A stretch of DNA of 64,000 nucleotides from the NCBI GenBank assembly GCA_036346225.1, contig JARFIW010000453.1:3968001-4032000 (forward strand), in the 5' to 3' direction. The notes beneath the pieces were generated by a model that saw nothing but the letters and a program-made list of their open reading frames with translations, was not told where the DNA came from and made no database searches. A program made the translations under genes and the position numbers. Below are positions 56,881-64,000 of this stretch, one piece after another (the stretch's first letter is position 1; every line of letters begins with the position of its first letter). This stretch comes from Platerodrilus igneus. Its lineage: Eukaryota > Arthropoda > Insecta > Coleoptera > Lycidae.

Positions 56881-58130
56881 GACATGAAGGATCGTTTAGT
56901 AGCTGTGCAGGAGTTCAGGGATGTTGGTCGGTGGACAAATGCCAAGCTTATGGAGACGCAGAGGCATAGTGAGGTGAGCTCGATCCGCGAGAGATTAACA
57001 AGCGAAAATGTGGAGGAGTACCGGGGATTTACCATCGTAGGGCAGTTTGTGGTCAAAAGGATAGGTGATGCAGAGCTGGTAGTGGTATCCAGAGAAGCGG
57101 CTGTGGAAATTATAGATGAAATTCATTTAAATTTTGGTCATATAGGCATAAGAAAAACATTTTTGGTATTCAGGGAGGCGTTTTATGCACGTAACGATAT
57201 CACGGTGGTCAAAGAAAGGATTAATCGGTGTAAAATTTGTATATTAGGGAAAGACAAGAACGTGGTGTTGCAGAAGTACCGATGAGTGTGAACGTGAGCG
57301 GACCGTTGGAATTGGTAGCTATTGATTACTTAAGCAACCTGATTACGAGTGAACAGGGGTATAGGCACATATTAGTAATGGTGGACGTTTTTTCAAAATT
57401 TGTTAAATTATTTCCGGCAAGGCGAAGTAACACGGTGCATGCATTACAGTCGATTAAAGAATTTGGAAGCCAGGTCGGGAGAATGGAAAGGATTTTGGTA
57501 GACAACGCAACTTATTTTAACAACCAAAGATTTAGGAACGGGTTAAATCGAGCGCACATTAAGGTGTCATTTAGCAGTATACGGCATCCGAAAGCAAATC
57601 CATGCGAACGATATATACGGGAGGTAATAAAATATCTACGGTTAGCGACGCAAGAGCACCATAATAGATGGGTTAGATATCTGCCGCAGATAGAAAATTT
57701 CATGAATGGTGTACCGAGTTCAGTTACGAAAACGTGTCCGGTAACATTGATTCGAAGGATTATACCAGCTAGGCCATGGAGGGAAGAAGTTGAAGTACAA
57801 GACATCACAGAGTTGTTGGGTAGTGTTAGACATAGGATCGAAAGGATGCAGCGTAGGGATATCGAGCGAAGATGTAGCAGGATCAAAAAAAGGACGACTT
57901 TTGAAATAGGGGATTTGGTGGTTGTAAAAAGGTTGAGAGTTTCGAACCGCGACAGGAACATTTGCGCGAAGTTGTTATTTCCTTATGAAGGGCCGTACAA
58001 GATCACGCGTATTTTTGCGGAAGGAAATACATTTGAATTAGCTAATATGACAGGGGAATATCGTGGGCGTTTTCATTTGGAAAATCTATACCCATATAAA
58101 GTTGTACAGGAAGAGGGTTTAGTAGAATAG
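56725..58130 (+). pseudogene. pol: Gypsy-2 integrase, one frameshift
   Basis: The frame 56725-57285 ends with the HHCC zinc domain (HLNFGHIGIRKTF, then CKICILGKDKN at about 57232-57260). A frameshift near 57255-57270 joins it to the frame 57237-58130 with the DDE core: Asp in LVAIDYLS, Asp in ILVDNATYF, Glu in KANPCERYIRE. The C-terminus has LFPYEGPYKITRIF and FHLENLYPYK, a GPY/chromo-like end without a chromodomain. It stops at 58128. Integrase would insert the cDNA; a single frameshift is the main visible defect. Confidence 0.85.
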
Positions 58131-58373
58131 TTGTTATATAGTTCATGCGACGGAAAGTTTAGTTTTTGTTTTTGTTTTGATTTAGTTTATAGTGTAGGTT
58201 AGTATGTAGCATAGTTAGACAGACATGTTGAGAAAGAAAAATAGGGGTTGAATAATTACAATATGTAGGAATACGAGAGGGGGTTTGATTTTAAATAAAA
58301 TTAGAAATTATGCACACCAGGAAAGAGTAAAACCGACGAAATTTCGAATTTCATTCAAACTCAGTGGGGCCAA
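58131..58373 (+). other. Gypsy-2 3' untranslated region
   Basis: Short non-coding stretch between the integrase stop and the right LTR. No envelope-like gene fits here. Confidence 0.6.
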
Positions 58374-58944
58374 TGTAGTGTATAAGGGAGATTCCAAGAG
58401 TTCTAAGGGTTGTTTAGTACAAGGTAGTATATGCCAAGCAAAATTATACACATATTTGATCACATAAACTTAAAAATGTATGTTTGCCATATTTTTCAGA
58501 TACTAAAATACCATTCAAAATGGTAGTTGAAATTAAGTGCCAAAAGGTAATATTAAAATGACTAAATGACGTAGTAAGATGTACAGTTCTCAAGGGTTTA
58601 TACCGAGTTTGAATTTTAAAGGCCATTGAAAGTACATTTGCCGTCCAAAAACCGGATGCGTCTATGGACGTTTACTATCAACCACGCATCCAGGTTCAAG
58701 TGTTATTTGTTTTGGTTTTGCATTTTAAATAGAATCAACTTTTAGACAATATTTGTAAACTCAAAATTATTAGTTATAACAATGTCAAATATGATTGGTG
58801 AACTGTAAATATTTAGGACAAACACTAGAATTTTATGTAATTAAGGAAAGTGTAAAAGGACATGAACTATGGTATGTGCGACACAAACGAAATGTTAGGA
58901 TGCTATTGGACGATTTTGTTATGTAATTTAAGATTTAGTAAGCA
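58374..58944 (+). repeat. Gypsy-2 right LTR
   Basis: 571 bp, matching the left LTR with about five substitutions and no indel. Confidence 0.92.
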
Positions 58945-60391
58945 GGATGTAACAATTTTATTTTAGCAGTAAAGGAACATACTCATTAAACGTACCATGA
59001 ATATTGAAATACCTTTATTAACTAATATAAAGATTCAAGTAACAACCAAATTTTTATAGTATTGCTATATCTAGGATTAGTAGTCTATTTGTTTCGGAGT
59101 TCGGTGCAAATCCACAAGCCACTAGCGCGCGCGTGAGAGGTTCGAGAACCACACTTATGATCCTCCCACCTTGCAGGAGCGCGGCGAGCGCACTCGTCGA
59201 TAGTTTAGGGCAGCGTGAAGATGCATTCGAAGAGAATGACGAGTGACCTCCGGGTCGCTTTGATTTGGTGAAGCACTTCCTGAGTAACGGTTAGTACTTA
59301 ATCCATATATTGCATATTCGTTATCATATTAGCTAATTTAAAATTTATTTAGCGCAAACAACCATACGTTAGAAAAAACAACCATACGTTAGAAAAAACA
59401 ACCATACGTTAGAAAAAGCAACCATACCTTAGAAAAAGCAACCATACGTTAGAAAAGCAACAATACGTCAGAAATTGCAACGATAAATTAGAAAACCGCA
59501 CGACCACTTTGAAATAAAATTAGACAACGGAGGAGTACGCTGTGAATAAAAGATGCCGTGAACCAATGTAAGAAATCCGCTTCGCTCTTGCATCTGTAAT
59601 AAAGCATGGAAAACAAACATATTTAACAGCAGGCCCCGCTCTGCGAAGTTGTTTCCATTGCAACCAAGGACGACAGCCGGTATTTGGGTTCGTAATAGAA
59701 TTAAGAATTTCCTCAGTACTTCCTTCTGAAAGTACATTATTTCGTTTTGTTTGTTAGATGTACAAAATTGTTATTCAGTTTACCTGTAATTAAGCTGGTT
59801 TTCCCCAGTATCAAAATTTGATTTCACTTAGTTTTGTAAAGATGTGACTACATATGGCTGCAACGTAAATTAACAGCTGCTATTACGTCACCTGTTTATT
59901 TGAACAATGCCGTCAACAATTGCATAATGGCTAACAGATGTTTAACATTACAGTACTGCCACTTTTGATAAAATTAGAGAATATCTTGGTGATTCTATTA
60001 ACTTCAAACTAATTTTAATTTTGTTAAATTAATGAGAAAATTTCATATATTCATTTGTAAGTGACCTACACAGATCTGGTTGGGTTATAAAGAAACTTAA
60101 TATTGTTAGTTACACTGAAGTGTTATATATTTGAGTAAGGATCAGTTGTTAAACCTTACAACAATTTTGCAAGAATATCACATATTTATTTTATTTAATT
60201 ATCATGAAATTTTATTTACTGAAACAAAGAAAATTCTTTCTAGTAAATTAATTATCTACATTTAAAGTTTTTATTCTGATCTGGTTTGATCAGACCTGAT
60301 AGACAAAACACAGAAAGAGTTAAATTTTATGATTCCATTATGTAAGAAATATTCTCTATGCATTTTAGATATACTTGAGGGACGCAAATAG
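58945..60391. other. Non-coding DNA between Gypsy-2 and Gypsy-3
   Basis: No gene recognised. A GC- and CpG-richer patch lies at about 59120-59280 (GCGCGCGCGTGAGAGG, GAGCGCGGCGAGCGC). The minisatellite at 59356-59500 is listed separately. Confidence 0.4.
59356..59500. repeat. 20-bp minisatellite
   Basis: Units of CAACCATACGTTAGAAAAAA, with A/G variation in the last bases, repeat about five times from 59356 and then decay (CAACAATACGTCAGAAATTG). Confidence 0.9.
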
Positions 60392-60739
60392 TGTTCCCAT
60401 TTTTTTAGGTAACCTAACTATATTCTTTCTTACAGGAGCAGTGTCTTATTCTGTTAAGACAAGTTTGTATGTCAGCGAAGGCGATCTTTTTCTTTGGGTC
60501 TCCAAGTCCGCCCTTAGAAATTTGCTATGCCATTAATATAAATCAATCTGGACTTGGTGGCGCCTGTTTGTTTTAGTTTGAGTGTGACCCCCACAGATTT
60601 CGACTTACCCCCATTGCTCATAGCTCTACCCAAGGAATAGACCCTAGTTACGTCGGAAGATTTCGTTTTGCAGACACCTAACTTGAAGTATGGTGTTAAT
60701 AAAGTAGTGTTTTAGTAGGCCTTTGAATAATACGTTTCA
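60392..60739 (+). repeat. Probable left LTR of Gypsy-3
   Basis: TGTTCCCATTTTTTTAGG to CGTTTCA, 348 bp, placed by the primer-binding site that follows; AATAAA occurs near 60697. The left boundary is a guess because the partner LTR is outside the window. Confidence 0.5.
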
Positions 60740-60740
60740 C

Positions 60741-60758
60741 TGGCGCCGGCAACGTTTG
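60741..60758 (+). other. Gypsy-3 primer-binding site
   Basis: TGGCGCCGGCAACGTTTG starts one base after the LTR end; TGGCGCC is the usual start of a site complementary to a tRNA 3' end carrying CCA. Confidence 0.65.
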
Positions 60759-61140
60759 GGGCGTCGAAATTTGTTTGTTCAACGCTAGGGGCGTCGAAAT
60801 TTGTTTATTCAACGAGTGATTCGTCGAAATTCGTTCGTTCATAATTTAATTTAGCTCGAAATTTGTTTGTTCATAATTTGATTTACCTCGAAATTTGTTT
60901 GTTCAAAATTAATTTTACTTCGAGATTCGTTCGTTCAAAAATTATTTTTTTACTCTGAAACTTGTTTGTTCAAAAATAATTTTACTTTGAAATAGTCTGT
61001 TCAAAATTTATTTTTGCTTCGAAATTTGTTTATTCAAAAATTTAATTTGCTTTAAAATTTGTTAGCTTAAAATTTATTTTGCTTTGAAATCTATTTGTCC
61101 CAAAATTATTCTGCTCCGAAATTTGTTTACTTAAAGTTTA
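60759..61140 (+). repeat. Degenerate tandem repeat in the Gypsy-3 leader
   Basis: About ten units of 33-40 bp on the theme TCGAAATTTGTTTGTTCAAA followed by AT-rich spacer; similarity decays toward 61140. Confidence 0.85.
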
Positions 61141-61415
61141 TTTGACAGTTAGATTTGTTGGTTTGCTTTTGATAAAGGATTGGTCGTAACGCTAATCCCA
61201 ATACAGTCAATTAATTAATCTGGCCAAATTTACTTTTGACTTTAATTTTTTTTGACCCCTTAAATTTTTTTTGATATTGTTTTGGCAAAAATAATTTTAC
61301 CAAAAACTTTTTTTTTGTGATTTTTACCTTTAGCAGTACGAATTTGTTTTGATAACTTTTATAAGATTCGGATCAGTTAGATTTATCGGTTTGATTCCAT
61401 TAAGCTGTTGTAATC

Positions 61416-62790
61416 ATGTCGGAAAAATTCCAAATTGTTTGTCTACTTAAAGAAGAATTGGAGTATGAACTAAGAATTAGAGGAGTGTTGAGTGAGAGGC
61501 CAGTGTTGGAGAAAAGGAAAATTTTAGGTAGATTGTTAGCTAAAGAAATAGATAAGCCTGGTTGTTTGATAGATCTTTCGTGTTATGAAGTAGATTTTGC
61601 AACGGAAAGTAAAGAAATTTCAGTTTCAGTCGAGTCAATTCGTAATGTTGTGTCTGAATTTGAAGGCGACTCATCAGACTCAATTTTTAGAAGAGCTTGT
61701 TCAAGGTTAAACCACCTTTCAGGGCGAGTTAAGCGCATGAAAATTCCTTCAATAAATTCAGATGAAGCAAGTAAGTTCAGAAATGAGACAGTAGCAACGA
61801 TATTAACTCTTGAAGCTGACTTATACGATAAAATCAATAAAAGTACAGAGTCCACCCATTTGGATCGGTCCGTTGTAGTATCTCCTTCAGTTGCTAGTGC
61901 ACCTATTCATTCGACTTCGTATATAACACCTTCAGTACCTATAGGTTCATGGCCTGTAAAATTCTCAGGTGACCCCAAACAACTACATTCATTTTTGATA
62001 GAGTTAGTGATTTAGCACAATCACGTAAGGTATCCGAAGCTGATTTATTTGGATCAGCATGTGAACTTTTTGTGGGTGACGCTTTGGTTTGGTTTAGAAC
62101 AGTGAAAAATTCCTTGAGAGACTGGAACTCCTTGTTAGAACGTTTAAGAGAAGATTTCCTACCTGGTTCTTCAGATGATGACATTTGGGAAAAGATCAGA
62201 AATCGTCGTCAAGGTAAAGACGAAAAATTATTTTATTTGTCGCACATATGCAAACCCTCTTTAGTAGACTGACCAACGAGCCAGCTGAAGTTACTAAAGT
62301 TAAGATGATAAAAGAAATTTGGTTCCTGAATATATTTCAGCACTTGCATTGTCGGACATTCAAGATTTGTCTACCTTAGTAAATTTGTGTAAGAGGTTAG
62401 AAGAGGCTTCTTTGATGAAACTAAATTTGGTTTCAGCATCTTCTAGTAAACCTAACAAGAATAGCTACCCCTCTAAACATCCATTTGAGAACAAACATCT
62501 TGGGTTGAATGAAAAGTTTGTGCTGTTAGGAGTAGAGTGTTTCAGAATAAATTAGTTAATCCTCACGTAACAGTACCGGATAAGAGCTCTTTGAGTCCTC
62601 AGTTTGTAATTCCTCTAGTCCCGATAAAAGGAATCATTTTGTTTGTTGGAATTGCTCCCGTAGTGGACATTGGTTTAGAGATTGTAGAGCAGCTAAAAAA
62701 TTTTTGTTTTGGATGTGGTCGAAAAGGCGTTAAGGCAACGTCATGTCCACAATGTTCAAAAACCAGTAAGGCGGCAGGTACATAGTGGTC
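61416..62790 (+). pseudogene. gag: Gypsy-3 gag, frameshifted
   Basis: The ATG at 61416 gives 199 codons (SEKFQIVCLLKEELEYELRI, GRLLAKEIDKPG) ending in WPVKFSGDPKQLHSFLIEL, the start of the capsid-like domain. Overlapping frames carry it on: 62072-62272 (DALVWFRTVKNSLRDWNSLL, LREDFLPGSS) and 62319-62555 (YISALALSDIQDLSTLVNLC). At 62644-62685 a CCHC knuckle reads CWNCSRSGHWFRDC, followed by a second Cys cluster (CFGCGRKGVKATSCPQC) near 62707-62755. Four or so frameshifts. The protein would package element RNA. Confidence 0.8.
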
Positions 62791-62964
62791 GGTATCCTGT
62801 TACGCGTCATAAGGCTACGGTTATGATTTGTAAACAAGAAAAATATTTTGTAAAGACGAGTGGTCGAGATGGCTTACAGTTGTTAAAAATTTTGTCAGGA
62901 CTCTCCGAAGCCTAAGAATAATACTCTGTTTATTGAGAAGCAGTGTGATAATCGACCTTATATT

Positions 62965-64000
62965 ATGGTGAAATTAATGGATAGAGACATTACCGGTCTT
63001 CTAGATTCGGGATGCACTACCTCAGTAGTAGGATCCTTAGCACTTTCAATTGTTAGAGAATTAGACTTGAAAATTTTTAGTTCAGCAAAAACGCGTATCA
63101 CTACAGCTGATGTTTCAATAAAGTCTGTTGTAGGCTCAGTAGATTTGCCAATTTGTATAGGTAATGATTGCCGCATCCTTAATGCATTAGTGGTTCCATC
63201 CCTACCGCATACATTTATTTTCGGTAGTGACTTTGCAAAATTATTTGGTGTAGTTGCTGATTTTAGAAGTAATAATTGGTTTATCCAAAGTAATGCTGGG
63301 AACAACATAGGGTATATAGATTCGTTTTCCATCCCTTTGAACACTGAAGATTCTCTATGTGGGTTACATGACCTTTCAGATACTCAATGTGCGCAGGCAC
63401 AAGAGTTAATAAATTCATTTAGTGAGATTAGCAGCGAAGAAAGATTAGGACGAACTCACCTAATCGAATTGGACATAGACACAGGCAATGCCAAACCCTT
63501 CCACAAGAAACCATATGTCATGTCACCATATATGGGTAAGATATTGAATGAGGAATTGGACGACATGCTTAGACTTAAAGTTATAGAACCGTGTACTAGT
63601 CCGTGGTCCTCTCCAGTTTTGTTGGTTAAGAAGGCAGATGGAGAATATCGCTTCTGTTTTGATGGTAGAACCCTGAACGACTTAACTGTTCATGATTCGT
63701 ACCCCCTTGCGAACGTAGATAGAATTCTCAATATGTTGAGAGGTGCGAACTACATTTCGTCACTGGATTTGAGAAAATCGTTTTGGCAAATCCCTCTTAG
63801 TGAGTCGTCTAAGGATAAGACTGCCTTCAGTATTATTTCACGAGGACAATTTAGATTTACATGCATGCCATTTGGGTTGAAGAATGCTGCGCAGACGCAA
63901 CAACGTTTAGTAGATGTAATTTTGGTCCACGTTTTGAACCCCATGTATTTTGCTATTTGGACGACATAATTTTATGTTCGTCATCTTTTGAAGAACACCT
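62965..64000 (+). pseudogene. pol: Gypsy-3 protease and reverse transcriptase, partial
   Basis: The frame 62965-63969 begins with the retropepsin site GLLDSGCTTSVVG (catalytic Asp at residue 14) and FIFGSDFAKLFG. RT follows: KVIEPCTSPWSSPVLLVKK, YRFCFDGRTLNDLT, SLDLRKSFWQIPL and MPFGLKNAAQTQQRL. Just before the active site the frame slips: YLDD is encoded at 63954-63965 in the next frame (with IILCSSSFEEH after it), while the original frame stops at 63967. So the catalytic Asp pair is lost by one indel. The gene continues past the window. Confidence 0.88.

Larger units (their letters stand above)
52189..58944 (+). mobile_element. Gypsy-2: young Ty3/Gypsy LTR retrotransposon
   Basis: A 6.76-kb element with 571-bp LTRs (52189-52759, 58374-58944) that differ at only about five positions by eye, so the insertion is young. 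Inside are a 1.3-kb leader, a gag-protease-RT frame of 748 codons, and RNase H and integrase in shifted frames. TGGTCGCC at 52772-52779 is a candidate primer-binding site and GTGGGGCCA before 58374 a weak polypurine tract. The flanks TATAA and, if the LTR ends three bases later, TGTAA are a near match, so the target duplication is uncertain. Confidence 0.92.
60392..64000 (+). mobile_element. Gypsy-3: Ty3/Gypsy retrotransposon, runs off the window
   Basis: A candidate left LTR, a primer-binding site, a repetitive leader, gag with two zinc-binding segments, protease and the start of RT follow each other in the Ty3/Gypsy order. The 3' half lies beyond 64000. Frameshifts in gag and at the RT active site show the copy is defective. 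Confidence 0.85.

Noticed and set aside
59356..59500. CRISPR-like array
   Set aside because: The 20-bp units abut with no spacers and decay gradually, so this is a minisatellite in a eukaryotic genome.

Overview
The window reads as intergenic DNA from an arthropod nuclear genome, most likely an insect with a large, AT-rich, transposon-packed genome. The grounds are the insect-type element families present (Ty3/Gypsy elements, a LINE with an AP-endonuclease/reverse transcriptase ORF, tRNA-derived SINEs, a ZBED-type hAT, a mariner-like element with helix-turn-helix N-terminus) and the many (AT)n tracts. I cannot name the species. No intact host protein-coding gene is convincing; the best host candidate is one multi-membrane-span exon-like ORF near 45 kb.

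Layout. 1-3.3 kb: non-coding DNA with a tRNA-headed SINE-like copy. 3.3-10.2 kb: Gypsy-1, a complete but mutated LTR retrotransposon whose gag is split by a SINE and whose pol ends in a macro domain of the TARG1/OARD1 type. 10.7-11.0 kb: a MITE with perfect 32-bp inverted ends. 11.7-14.8 kb: a complete but dead hAT transposon with 8-bp target duplications, carrying a second hAT-like MITE built from a TATCGATACG satellite. 15.0-17.4 kb: a Jockey-like RT scrap and a 5' LINE copy (A). 17.4-22.3 kb: a long G-poor, C-rich stretch without genes, then a GGTCAT tandem repeat. 22.6-29.3 kb: a decayed island of virus-like or Polinton-like coding scraps, all on the plus strand, with repeats. 29.4-32.3 kb: 3' part of LINE copy B, broken by a 934-bp insertion with 12-bp target duplication. 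32.3-43 kb: mostly unannotatable DNA with microsatellites, a foldback hairpin and a second SINE-like copy. 43.0-44.1 kb: a 1,011-bp mariner-like element whose long inverted ends contain its own transposase C-terminus. 45.3-45.9 kb: a possible orphan LTR. 46.8-51.9 kb: the fullest LINE copy (C), holding three SINEs in tandem. 52.2-58.9 kb: Gypsy-2, the youngest element, with about 99% identical LTRs and a gag-protease-RT reading frame of 748 codons. 60.4-64 kb: Gypsy-3, running off the window.

How the parts relate. The three Gypsy elements each supplied gag, protease, RT, RNase H and integrase, but every pol has frameshifts, so none looks autonomous. LINE copies A, B and C belong to one family, and B and C share a duplicated 3' end, so that arrangement predates their insertion. 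The tRNA-headed SINE occurs four times and in each locus sits in minus orientation inside another element. Two features deserve a second look above all: the macro domain fused to Gypsy-1 integrase, with both TARG1-type catalytic residues kept, and the collinear virus-like gene remains at 22.6-29.3 kb.
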